The notes under the pieces were generated by a model. It saw nothing but the letters and a program-made list of their open reading frames with translations. It made no database searches and was not told where the DNA came from. Shown here piece by piece: positions 11,428-22,368 of a DNA stretch of 64,000 nt; position 1 is the stretch's first letter; each line of letters opens with the position of its first letter. The DNA lies in contig NC_045134.1 of assembly GCF_007655135.1 (NCBI RefSeq), forward strand, positions 1 to 64,000, read 5' to 3'. The stretch is from Punica granatum. Lineage: Eukaryota; Streptophyta; Magnoliopsida; Myrtales; Lythraceae. Made by a program: the position numbers and the translations under genes.

Positions 11428-11721
11428 ATGGGACCCAAACGTGCAAGGCGGGGTCGACCTAGATACCGTACAACCGAGAATTTAGCTGATATGAGTACAC
11501 CTGAGCCGATGACAGAGGAGCAAGTGTCTCAAGCTCCTCAAGAAGCTGCTGCAGCTCCTAGGGTTCAAGATCCACCAATCCACCAGACGTTAGCAGCCAT
11601 GACTCGTCTAGTGGAGCAGCAAGCGCAGCTAATTGAGCAACAAAACGGCCTTCTTCCAGAGGCAAGCAGCACAGCCGAGTGCATCTACATCTCACATGGA
11701 GCAACAATTGACGCCGTATGA
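11428..11721 (+). pseudogene. Gag N-terminal frame of A2
   Basis: The ATG at 11428 starts MGPKRARRGRPRYRT, a basic stretch, followed by an Ala/Gln-rich region with heptad-like QQ repeats ([14 protein letters not shown]) that could be a coiled coil. The frame stops at 11719-11721. The capsid continues in the +1 frame, overlapping from 11633. The same break is present in A4, A5 and A6. It is either an old shared indel or, less likely, a programmed shift. Confidence 0.75.
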
Positions 11722-12589
11722 AAGGTTTAGGAAATATGGTCCATCTAGTTTTTCGAGAAGTGCTGGTCCTATAGAAGTGGTGAATTGGATGGCTGGAATG
11801 GAAAGAATTTTTGCAATCATGGAGGTTTCAGACAACCAACGTGTGGCACTTGCAACATTCATGCTAGAAGGGGATGCTCAGTACTGGTGGGAGGCTACTC
11901 AAAGACGACTGGACCCGAACTCCTCGCACATTATCACTTGGGCTGAGTTTACGCAAGCATTTTATAATAAGTACTTTCCAGCCTCGTTTCGGCGCGCCAA
12001 GGAGCGGGAATTTTTGAATTTGAAGCAAGGGGACCTCAGCGTAGCTGAATATGAAGTAAAATTTACCAAGTTGTCACGTTTTGCCCCTACATTGGTAAGT
12101 GATGAAACTTCCAAATGCAGTAGGTTCTTGGATGGATTGAATCTCAATATGAGGTCGCGCGTTTCCGTTTTGGAGATCCCATTATTTGCAGACCTGTATA
12201 ATAAAGCCATTATCACTGAGGAGGACTTACGAGAGGAAGTTCATCAGAGGGAGCAAAGTATAACTCGACCTAGTAGCTCACTTGTAGAGGGTTCCTTCCG
12301 ACCCCCAAAAAGAGGCGGGTTCATTCAAGGCTTCAATAGAGGGAAATCAACTTATCAGCAGCTTCCGCAATGGTCTCATGAAGGTAAGGGCATGAGGAGT
12401 CAGAGTGGTGGAAGTTATGGTGGAACTAATCTCTCGAGGCATCAAAATTGTCAGAATTGTGGTCGATTTCATTCCGGAGTTTGTCAAGTGCAGTCCGGGA
12501 GTTGCTTTCATTGTGGACGTCGTGATCACTTAAGAAACAATTGCCCACAATTAAGGAGTGAGGGGGTTAATGTTTCAGATGTGGCATGA
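11633..12589 (+). pseudogene. Gag capsid and zinc knuckles of A2
   Basis: The frame is open from just after a TAA (11630-11632). The capsid (retrotransposon gag domain) includes [38 protein letters not shown]-like [18 protein letters not shown] and [18 protein letters not shown]. The nucleocapsid follows, with a degenerate [12 protein letters not shown] and a canonical [15 protein letters not shown] missing C near 12570 (ttaatg where other copies have ttacatg) shifts the frame before the third knuckle, so the frame ends at 12587-12589. Confidence 0.85.
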
Positions 12590-14643
12590 AGGGACATGTA
12601 CAGAGGAATTGTAGGCAGCCTATAGTAGCAGCGTCAAGCAGCGCTAGTGTAGGCAATAGGCCATCGGCGATGAGAGGCCGTGGGCAGAAGAGTAGCAACA
12701 AGAGTGTTCAAGGCCGAGGGGGTGGATCGATGGTGAGCTCAGCAGGCCAGGCCAATAGACCAATGACGCAGGGTAGAGTATTCACCTTATCGAAGCGGGA
12801 TGCTGATGGCACTCCGACTGTAGTGACGGGTACGTTAAATCTCTTTAATAAACCTGCTCATGTACTTATAGACCCAGGGTCCACTCATTCATATATCTCA
12901 TTGTCATATGCCATGCATTCTAACAGGCCACGAGAGTTATTAGATAGTCGTATGTCCATAGCTACACCGACCGGGGAAAGTGTGGTAGTTGGGGAGGTGT
13001 ATCGCAGTTGTAGGCTACACTTAGGGGATAAGGAGATGCTAGTAGATTTAATACCCTTAAACATTTGGGATTTTGATGTTATCCTCGGGATGGATTGGCT
13101 TGCTTCTCATCATGCTTCGGTGGAGTGTTACAAGAAGGAGGTTATCTTTAGAATACCAAATGAGCCTGAATTTAAGCTTCATGGAGATCAGTTGGGTACT
13201 CCATTCAATGTTATATCATTTCTCGAGGCGACGAAACTTTTGAAAAGGGGGTGTGAAGGATATTTGGCACATGTGATTGCTACCGAGGTCAACTCACCAA
13301 AACTTAGTGAAATTTCAGTAGTTTGCGAGTTTCCAGAGGTTTTTCCTGATGATTTACCTGGTCTTCCCCCTGATAGAGAGATTGAGTTTACTATCGAGTT
13401 AGATCCCGGTACTGCGCCGATTTCCCGTGCACCGTATCGTATGGCCCCGTCAGAACTCATGGAATTGAAAATTCAGCTGCAAGAATTATTAGAAAAGGGA
13501 TTTATCAGGCCTAGTGTATCTCCTTGGGGTGCTCCCGTTTTGTTTGTGAAGAAGAAGGATGGCTCACTTAGATTGTGTATAGACTACCGACAGCTGAATC
13601 GGGTAACGGTGCGCAATAAATATCCTTTACCTAGGATAGATGACTTGTTTGATCAGCTCCGAGGTGCTACCGTCTTCTCGAAGATCGATCTTAGATCGGG
13701 ATACCACCAGCTGAAGATCAAGGACTCTGATGTGCCCAAGACTGCTTTTCGCACTCGGTATGGACATTACGAATTCCTTGTGATGCCTTTCGGGTTAACA
13801 AATGCTCCAGCAGCTTTTATGGATTTAATGAACAGAGTCTTCCAGCTATATCTTGATCAGTTTGTGGTGGTTTTCATCAATGATATATTGGTATACTCGA
13901 GGAACCGGAATGAGCATGAAGAACATCTTCGTGTAGTGTTGCAGATTTTGAGAGAAAGAAAACTTTATGCCAAGTTTAGCAAATGTGAGTTTTGGTTAGA
14001 CCGAGTGGGATTCCTCGGGCATGTGATTTCAGGTGATGGCATATCAGTGGATCCGACGAAGATTGAAGCTATCTTGAATTGGAATCGTCCTACAAGTGTA
14101 ACAGAGGTGAGGAGTTTCCTAGGATTAGCTGGTTATTATCGAAGATTTGTGGAAGGATTCTCCCTTATTGCTGCTCCCCTGACTCGGTTAACGCGGAAAA
14201 GTGTGAAGTTTGAATGGACAGATGAGTATGAGCAAAGTTTCCAGGAGTTGAAGAAGAGGTTGACCACTGCCCCAGTGCTTGTTATTCCGTCCACTGATGA
14301 GGGGTTTGTGATATATAGTGATGCATCCCATCAAGGCTTAGGCTGCGTATTAATGCAAAATGGCAGAGTGGTGGCTTATGCATCTCGGCAATTAAGGAAT
14401 CATGAGAAGAATTACCCGACGCATGATCTTGAATTGGCAGCCGTGGTATTCGCCCTCAAACTTTGGAGACATTATTTATATGGAGCAAAGTGCGAGATTT
14501 ATACAGATCACAAGAGTTTGAAACATTTGTTCACTCAAAAAGAACTCAACTTGAGACAGAGGAGATGGATGGAACTAATCAAAGATTATGTTGCACGATC
14601 AACTATCATCCAGGAAAGGCAAACGTGGTGGCAGATGCACTGA
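12586..14643 (+). pseudogene. Protease-RT-RNase H of A2, RT active site changed
   Basis: The frame opens at the third knuckle (GHVQRNC). The aspartic protease has [15 protein letters not shown] has [43 protein letters not shown] and [17 protein letters not shown]. The catalytic motif reads [11 protein letters not shown] instead of [11 protein letters not shown], a GAT to AAT change that removes a catalytic Asp. RNase H follows ([28 protein letters not shown]). A 1-base deletion near 14589 breaks the frame before the last catalytic Asp (VADALS), which lies in the next frame (14463-14711). Confidence 0.9.
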
Positions 14644-15103
14644 GTCGGAAATCATCAGCAAGATTAGCAGGTATGTGGAGTGTTTACGACACACTTATAT
14701 TAATGAGTTGAGGTCATTAGAAGTTAAACTAGAGATGACCGGTTTAGGAGCATTGATGGCTATTTATGATATGAAACCAGTGCTAGTTGATCGAATTCGG
14801 GAAGCGCAACAAGTAGATCCATTTTTAGTAGAGATGAAAAACAAGATTAAGGAAGGCAGAGTAAAGGAAGGCAAGAAGTTTGAATTTCTTTTGAAAGAGG
14901 ATGACACACTTATGTTTGGGAGTCGAATTTGTGTACCTAATGACGCTGAGTTGAAGAGAGAGATTCTTGCACAGGCTCATAGCTCACCTTATGCAATGCA
15001 CCCCGGAAGCACTAAGATGTATTATAATTTGAAGAGAAGCTATTGGTGGTATAACATGAAAAAGGAGATAGCTGAATTTGTTGCCAAGTGTCTAGTATGT
15101 TAA
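14588..15103 (+). pseudogene. Spacer and integrase zinc-binding region of A2
   Basis: This frame is -1 relative to RNase H. The same offset is seen in A3, A4, A5 and A6. It carries [17 protein letters not shown], a linker, and the zinc-binding HHCC: His in [13 protein letters not shown] and Cys in KCLVC. A TAA follows the last Cys immediately, and the frame then continues in phase with QVKAEHQHPSGLLQPLPVPE. The stop is shared by all six units. Confidence 0.82.
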
Positions 15104-15184
15104 CAGGTTAAAGCAGAGCATCAACACCCATCCGGGTTATTACAACCTCTTCCGGTACCTGAATGGAAATGGGAAAAGATCACC

Positions 15185-16237
15185 ATGGATTTTGTCTCGG
15201 GACTTCCACGAACACGAAGAGGGCATGATTCTATATGGGTGATAGTTGATAGGCTGACTAAATCCGCTCACTTCCTACCAGCTAAAACGACATTCGGTGC
15301 AGATCAGTTGGCACAATTGTTCATTAAGGAGATTGTGAGGTTGCACGGTGTGCCGGCATCCATAGTATCAGACAGAGGTTCCTATTTTACTTCCAAGTAC
15401 TGGAATAGTTTTGTTACGGCTCTAGGCACAAAGTTGACTTTGACCACCGCTTTTCATCCTGAATCAGACGGGCAAAGCGAAAGGACCATTCAAACATTGG
15501 AGGAAATGTTAAGAGCGTGTGTTATAGAATTTCAAGGCAGCTGGGATGACTACCTTCCTTTGATGGAATTCGCGTATAATAACAGTTATCAATCTAGTAT
15601 TGGAATGGCACCATATGAGTCGCTTTATGGTCGGGTTTGTCGAACACCATTGTGTTGGAACGAAGTTGGAGAGAGGCAATTAACTGGACCGGAAATAGTC
15701 GACCTAACAGCTGAAAAGGTCAAGATTATCAGAGAGAGATTAAAGACCGCTCAAGGGCGACAAAAGAATTATGCCGATAAACGAAGAAAGGACCTCGAGT
15801 TTCAGCAAGGGGATCGAGTTTTCTTAAAGGTATCACCGTGGAAGGGTATTATGAGATTTGGCAAGAAAGGGAAGCTTAGTCCCAGATATATCGGGCCATA
15901 CGAGGTTCTCGAGCGCATTGGAAAGGTGGCATACCGGTTGGCTCTACCTCCTGAACTATCCCGTATTCATAACGTGTTTCATGTGTCAATGTTGCGTAAG
16001 TATATACCAGACCCATCCCATGTTCTGAGTTATCAACCGGTGGAGCTAAATGAAGACTTGACATATGAGGAAGAGGCAGTGGATATTTTAGATAGAAAGG
16101 AGCAGGTCCTTCGAACCAAGAGAATTCCATTAGTAAAGGTGTTGTGGAAGAGTCATTCGATAGAAGAAGCCACTCGGGAACCCGAGGATTCTATGAGAGT
16201 CAACTATCCATACCTTTTCCCGATATCAGGTAAATAA
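15185..16237 (+). pseudogene. Integrase catalytic core and chromodomain of A2
   Basis: This is a 350-codon open stretch in phase with the zinc-binding region but separated from it by the TAA. The DDE core has Asp in MDFVSGLPRT, Asp in IVSDRGSYFT and Glu in DGQSERTIQ. The GPY module is near residues 240-285 and a chromodomain-like segment occupies the last 45 residues (VDILDRKEQVLRTKRIPLV, WKSHSIEEATREPED). Chromodomains of this type direct integration to heterochromatin marks. Private changes are KLTLTTAF for KLNLTTAF, and EEEAVD for EEEPVD. It needs the upstream polyprotein to be made. Confidence 0.88.
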
Positions 16238-16271
16238 TTTCGGGGACGAAATTTTCATTAGTGGGGGAGAT

Positions 16272-18268
16272 TGTGAGGCTAGTGTCCACCAAACATGCAT
16301 ATATGCTCATATACATATCCATATGCACATGCATGGTTACATAACATACATGTATATAATATACCCTTATTTTTTTTGGCTGGATCTTTAAATGTATTTA
16401 ATATACCACAACTTGTGGCTGGATCATTATCTATACGAAAGAAAAAAAAATAATAATAATAACGAAAAAGGTGAGAAATCAGATAGTGATGAGTGTGGAA
16501 TGGGCCAAGTGGCCTCCTTTTCAGCAGCCAATTTATTTCCACCGCCTTTGACCATCTTTGACCACTTTCTTTTTTCTGCTTTTCTTCCTTATTTAAACCA
16601 CACTTCTCCTTGCTCTATCCCTAGCCCAAGAAAAACGAAAATGAGCCAGAAGAGAGAGAGAGAGAGAGAGAGTTAGCTGAGTTGAGAAAAATTCTTGGAG
16701 AAGAAGACTAAGTTTGGAGTATTGATTAGTAAGTTGATTATCTATGATTTAAACATCTATATTCACTATGTTGTATATAGTTGTGGCTCTTCTTGCATCC
16801 ATTTCAGTTAGGTTAGATTGAGAATTTTAGTTGTTGAGATTGGTAGCTTCTCCTAAATGATATAAGTTGAGTTGGATATATGTTTGGAGTTAGTCTTATG
16901 TTGTTTTGGGATGAGTTTGGTCACTTATATGGGTTGAAAAATTCGGTTGTGGGGCAGGGGGCAAAACCCTTGGTTAAATTGGTGGGTTTCTAAGGCACAT
17001 AGCTATGCCCTTCTGAAAGTATATATACACATATATAGATGTAGACAAGCGTGTGTGCATAGGTATATATATGCATACATTTTACTCTGTGAGCTGACCA
17101 TGGACTAGAGAAGGGAACTGAATTGAAAATTTATCATGCATTATAATGATATCATGTGATGGATTGATTGAATAAGCTCTTATTTATTTGTATTTCGGAA
17201 CCAAAGAAGTACTTAGAATTCCTTGCACTCTTCCTGAATTTGGCTGATCAAATTGGTCATCCATTTGATATATATTGTGATGAATCCTAAGTTGATATAA
17301 TTTGAGAAATACATGTGTATAGCATTTTGCATTGTTCTCTATTTAAAGAGTTAGGTAGAAATCAAAAGAGATAGGGAAGAAGCATTTGTAAATTATAAAC
17401 ATCTTATATTATAGCTACATTCAGGAAATAGCACAGGAGGTGAATTGCTGCATATTTTCACCCTCATCTAGTATATTATCTAACCTTTTTGCTTGAACTG
17501 GATAGGGGCTGGGGAGACTGAGACTATACCTCCGGAAGGCTCGATTCATTAAGTGGTCATTTCAGGGGTGTTTGGGAGTACTTTCTTCCATCGTAAAATA
17601 ATAATATATATATATATATATATGTGTATGGTTATAGAAGTGATGGTGGCCGAATGATTGCGGAACATAGTTGATGTGTATGCTTAGTATGCTTGTGATG
17701 GTTGCACTATAGCCATGTGATTGCTGGACCCGGCGGATTATAAAAGGGGTCTGATCGGCCGCCGAACCCGGCGGAATATAAATAGGGGCTTGATCGGCCG
17801 CTGGACCCGGCGGAATATAAATAGGGACGTGATCGGCCGCTGGACCCGGCGGAATACAAATGGGGGCCTGATCGGCCGCTGGACCCGGCGGAATATAAGT
17901 AGGGGCCTGATCGGCCGCTGGACCCGGCGGAATATAAATGAAGGTCAACTCTTACCGCCAGAGGTTAATGGGCGGCCCCCGCTCATGAGACATGGATATT
18001 GGGAGTTGAGGATGATATGAATGAGGTGTGCGGGGTCACGGTACCGTCATAACTCTGTTGCGAGGAAATGCAACCCTATGGCTATATTACTGTTGTTTGG
18101 ATTTGGTTGCCCTATGAGTTGTGTGAAAGGATGATCTTGGTATTGGATGCTATATCACGGTGAAATATGTATATATATATATATATATATATGATTGATT
18201 GTCGTGAATTGTGATGTAACATATTAGCTCATTTTACCTTGGAATATAGTACTCACTGAGTTGCAGCT
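16272..18268 (+). repeat. Family A LTR2, truncated at 1997 bp by C1 insertion
   Basis: It starts TGTGAGGCTAG after the A2 polypurine tract and follows LTR1 closely to gagttgcagct, where it stops exactly at the TGATGC terminus of C1. The remaining 550 or so bp of the LTR are absent from the far side of C1. The 39-bp repeat block is at 17722-17943 (six units, all with ggaccc). There is no gene inside. Confidence 0.92.
17722..17943 (+). repeat. 39-bp GC-rich tandem repeats in LTR2
   Basis: It is the same block as in LTR1, with six units. The last two units keep the full ggacccggcgg core, which is worn in LTR1, LTR4 and LTR5. Confidence 0.9.
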
Positions 18269-19076
18269 TGATGCAAATCGTAGCACGACTTCAAGGGATC
18301 CAGTTCAAGTTCCAATTGGACCGATTACGCGAGCACGAGCAAAGAAGTTTAAAGATGAACTCAACGGCCTGATTCATGAGGTTTGGGCTCAAGCAAATTC
18401 GTGGAGGCCCATTGGACATGAATCACGTGATCCACAAAGATCCATCAACATTATTCAAGTTATAGAAGATTCCGGACAAGGCTAAATTCAGCAAGTGTTT
18501 AAGGAAGCTTCTAGAACAGTTGATGATCAACAGAAGATAACATCAGATTTGTTTGAAGTTTAAATCTCATAGAGATATTCTAGGGGTATTTAGATTTTAT
18601 ATCTTTATAGATTATGTCATATCTCTATCGATATTTTTGGTTTTAATTTCCTTATCTATAGGAGGAGATATGACCATATTAGGATTACTTTATGTCTATA
18701 TATATTCATCTTAGTCAATTTTTAATGAGAGGAACATTCAGAAAATTGTGAGAGTATTCTCTTTGGTTCTTGAAGAACTAATCGAACTTATCGGAAGTTT
18801 CCGTGGCGTTCATCATCGACTTATCAAACGGCTTTCCACCACCGTTTGTGGCGTCTTCATCGACTTATCAAGCGGTTTTCCATTACCGTTTGTGGCGTCT
18901 TCCTATATACCGAGGTTCTTGTTTCGCATTAAACAACGGGTTGAGGTCAGTTATACCAAGGTTCTTGTTTTTGTCGTAAACAACGGGTCGAGGGTTCGTC
19001 AATCAAATCTGATCGTGGAACGATCTTGGGTTCCTTTAGTTGTCGGGTCTCGTCATTCTTGGCGGGAATCGCATCA
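18269..19076 (+). repeat. 5' LTR of C1, 808 bp
   Basis: It runs from TGATGC to GCATCA, a perfect 6-bp inverted terminus. The first 72 codons' worth (to 18485) duplicate the polyprotein tail including [11 protein letters not shown]. Near 18808-18905 two imperfect direct repeats carry accgtttgtggcgtcttc. Near 18918-18990 two copies of the TTGTTT...AAACAACGGGT hairpin occur. Confidence 0.93.
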
Positions 19077-19751
19077 TTTGGTATCAGAGCATCATGCTTC
19101 AAATCGGGTTTATCCTATCCTTTTTTGTTTCAATTTGCTGAGTTTCGCTTCATCGAAATTGTTCTTTGTGGATTATTAGTAAAAAAAAAAAGGGCTGAAA
19201 AAAAAATTTCGGCTGAAAAAAAAAATATACAAAGCTGAAAAAAAAAAGCTGAAAAAAAAATCGGCCAAAAAAAAAATACAGAGCTGAGAAAAAAAAAGAT
19301 CGAAAGAAAAGAAAGAAGACATCGTTGTCAATTTGATCCAAATTTTTTACATCAGACCATTCTAAAGTTGTTATTTCTCGTTCTTTGTAATCTGCATTGA
19401 TTCTGATCCCATAATTTCATATAACATTCTGGTTTATTTAATCCTTCATAGTAGTTGCCTTTTCTCTTGCTTCTTTTCTTCTTGAAATTTCCTTTGAATA
19501 TTAATTTTCCTTGGTAAGTTCTTGGGGAATTGCTGCTGGAAATTTTGGAGAATTGTTTGTTTAGTTCCAAAAGATCTTAAAGAGAATTATTGAGTGGAAA
19601 AAAAGGCAGGAGTGGTAAGAACATTAGAGGGTTAAAAGCCACGTTTGTTTGAGTGAAAACACGAGTGTAGAGTGATTCACATTCTTGAGTGTAAACACGT
19701 AAGGGAGAGAATTGTGAGGTCCTTTTTTTCTAACTTTATTTTGCAGCAATC
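19077..19751 (+). other. Leader of C1: primer-binding site and A-rich tract
   Basis: The primer-binding site TGGTATCAGAGC is at 19079-19090. From 19181 to about 19300, runs of 8-11 A alternate with GGCTG, TTCGGCTG, CAAAGCTG and TCGGCC. No gene is visible before the gag ATG at 19752. Confidence 0.85.
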
Positions 19752-20777
19752 ATGTCTCACAACAGTGCTAAGAGTATTCCCGAAGGTGCTACGGAATTAG
19801 CTGATTCGAAAATACTTATAGAGGCCATGATGAGTGAGATGAGGCGTGTGATGAGGTTGGAGTTTGAGCAGTTTCATGAACGGATAGATCTGATGGAGAA
19901 TAAACGTGTGGAGCAGCCACAAAACTCTCTTAATGCATGTAGGAAGGAAATAGTTCAACCGAGGGAAGTGAGGGTTGAAGATGAAGAGAATTATGGGGCT
20001 AGTTTTGATGAAGATGATCGAGATTCAGTTGTTAGTAATAGGAAACATGGAGGGCGGTTTAGAGAAGATAGGAATCGGGAAGACAAGAACTTGGGTAGTA
20101 TTAAGATGAAATTCCCATCGTTCCAAAGAAAGAGTGATCCCGATGACATGCCCCCATTGGAGGACGTTCCCGAGGAGAAATATTTAGCTCCAGATGCATT
20201 AACATTGGTGGCAAGGAGAGCATTGAGCTTGCAAATAAAAGGAGTTGAAGAAATACAGCGGGAGAACATCTTTCACACTAGGTGCTACATCAAAGACAAG
20301 GTATGTAGTGTGATTATAGATGATGATAGTTGTACTAATGTCGCAAGCATAACAATGGTGGAAAAATTGGGACTACCCATGCTGAAGCACCCCAAGCCAT
20401 ACAAATTGCAATGGTTAAATGATAGTGGTGAAATAAGGGTGGACAAGCAAGTGTTAGTTGCATTTCGAATCGGTAAATACGATGATGAAGTGTTGTGTGA
20501 TGTAATACCGATGCAAGCGGGACATTTGTTGCTTGGACGTCCATGGCAATTTGATAGGCGTGTGAAGCATGATGGCTTTACGAACAAATACTCCTTTGTA
20601 CTTAATCAACGATCAATCACTCTTGTACCATTGACTCCGCAGCAAGTACATGAGGATCAAGTGAGATTGCAAAAAGAGAGTGATCAAAAGAAAGAGAGTG
20701 AACAAAGAAAACGAGGGAAAATCAGAGAGAGGCCGAGAAAAATGAGAGAGAAAAGAAAATCAAAATTCGGCCATTGA
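19752..20777 (+). pseudogene. Gag-protease of C1 with capsid deletion
   Basis: It starts [20 protein letters not shown] like the intact copy C2. After FPSFQRKSDP (near 20140) it jumps to [12 protein letters not shown], which in C2 lies about 250 residues further on. This in-frame loss removes the capsid and the CCHC knuckle, with ccga shared at the join. The protease active site reads VIIDDDSCTNVAS where C2 has [13 protein letters not shown], so the catalytic loop is probably dead. The frame ends at 20777 after a 1-base loss in an A-rich stretch. Confidence 0.88.
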
Positions 20778-20817
20778 GAGAAAATCAGAGAGAAAACAAA
20801 AGAATTTTTATGCAAAC

Positions 20818-22368
20818 ATGGGAGAAATTAGGCAAGCAATGTTTTTAAATCAGCCGATGATTGTACTTTTGTACAAAGAGGCATTTTTCAATACTAACGA
20901 ACTTGATATCTCTCTTCCTAGTTCTGTTGTTTCTCTTTTGCAGGAGTATGAGGATGTCTTTCCCGAGGAAACACCACATGGCTTACCTCCAATCCGAGGG
21001 ATTGAACATCAAATTGATTTTGTTCCCGGTGCGACAATTCCAAACCGACCAGCTTATAGGAGCAATCTTGAGGAGACAAAGGAGCTTCAACGGCAGGTAA
21101 GTGAGTTGTTGGAGAAAGGGTACGTGAGGGAAAGCATGAGTCCATGCGCCGTTCCGGTTAAACTTGTACCTAAGAAGGATGGGATGTGGAGAATGTGCGT
21201 TGATTGCCGAGCAATCAACAACGTAACGGTAAAGTATCGTCATCCTATTCCTCGCTTAGATGATATGTTAGATGAGTTACATGGTTCTTGTGTATTTTCT
21301 AAAATTGATTTAAAGAGTGGTTATCATCAGATTAGAATGAAAGAAGGAGATGAATGGAAAACTGCCTTTAAAACAAAATACGGTTTGTACGAATGGTTAG
21401 TTATGCCTTTTGGTTTGACTAATGCTCCAAGCACTTTTATGAGTTTTATGAATCATGTTTTGCGTGCATTTATAGGTAGATTTGTGGTTGTCTACTTTGA
21501 TGATATACTAGTTTACAGCAAAAACTTAGATGATCATAAGGTACATTTGAAATCTGTCTTAGATGTGCTTAGGAAGGAAAAGTTATTTGCTAATATGAAG
21601 AAGTGTACTTTTTGCACCGATAAGCTTGTTTTTTTGGGATTTGTTGTTAGTGCACAAGATATACAGGTTGATGAGGAGAAGGTACGTGCAATCCAAGAGT
21701 GGCCTAGTCCCACAAGTGTAAGTAATGTTCGTAGTTTTCATGGACTTGCTAGTTTCTATCGGCGGTTCGTGAAGGATTTTAGTAGCATAGCAGCACCACT
21801 TACTGAAGTGATCAAGAAAAACGTTGGATTTAGATGGGGAGAAGAACAAGAGAAGGCGTTTCAGCTAATCAAAGAGAAGCTGACCAACGCTCCTTTATTA
21901 TCTTTACCTAACTTTTCTAAAACTTTTGAGATTGAATGTGATGCTTCAGGTGTTGGTATAGGTGCAGTTCTCATGCAGGAAGGACGACCAATTGCTTACT
22001 TCAGCGAAAAACTAAGCGGTGCAGCCTTAAACTATCCAACTTATGATAAAGAGTTGTATGCATTGGTTCGAGCTTTAGAGACGTGGCAGCACTACCTATG
22101 GCCTAAGGAGTTCGTGATACACACCGATCATGAGTCCCTGAAACACTTGAAGGGCCAACACAAACTAAACAAAAGACATGCCCGATGGGTGGAGTTCATC
22201 GAGACGTTTCCATACGTCATTCGGTATAAGCAAGGTAAGGAGAATGTGGTCGCCGATGCACTTTCTCGCAGGTATGCATTACTCTCTACACTTGATGCAA
22301 AATTGCTTGGTTTTGAGCACATTAAAAATTTATATGCTGATGACCATGAATTTTGTGAGGAATATTGA
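20818..22368 (+). pseudogene. RT-RNase H of C1
   Basis: It has RT with [63 protein letters not shown] and the catalytic [11 protein letters not shown], then RNase H with [29 protein letters not shown] and VVADALSRR. It ends at a TGA (22366-22368) where C2 and the fragment at 6646-7412 have CGA, a C to T change at a CpG as expected from methylated-cytosine decay. Confidence 0.88.

Larger units (their letters stand above)
11274..16271 (+). mobile_element. Family A unit A2, internal region
   Basis: This is the complete internal region between LTR1 and LTR2: primer-binding site (11278), gag, protease, RT, RNase H, integrase, chromodomain and polypurine tract. LTR-to-LTR spacing (8721 to 16272) is 7551 bp. 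It carries the family-wide gag frameshift, RNase H/integrase frameshift and TAA. Its private lesions are a 1-base deletion near 12570, an RT active-site change (FIND) and a 1-base deletion near 14589. Confidence 0.92.

Noticed and set aside
13188..13460. Minus-strand open frame repeated in each family A unit (also 24914, 52622, 60177)
   Set aside because: It is antisense to the conserved protease-RT linker and recurs only because the sense strand is conserved.
16392..16676. Small open frame at the start of family A LTRs (MYLIYHNLWLDHYLYERKKNNN)
   Set aside because: It is a low-complexity AT-rich LTR sequence whose length changes with the AAT run between copies.
19150..19341. Phe-rich minus-strand open frame
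   Set aside because: It is a by-product of the A-rich leader tract. The same artefact occurs at 39036-39254.
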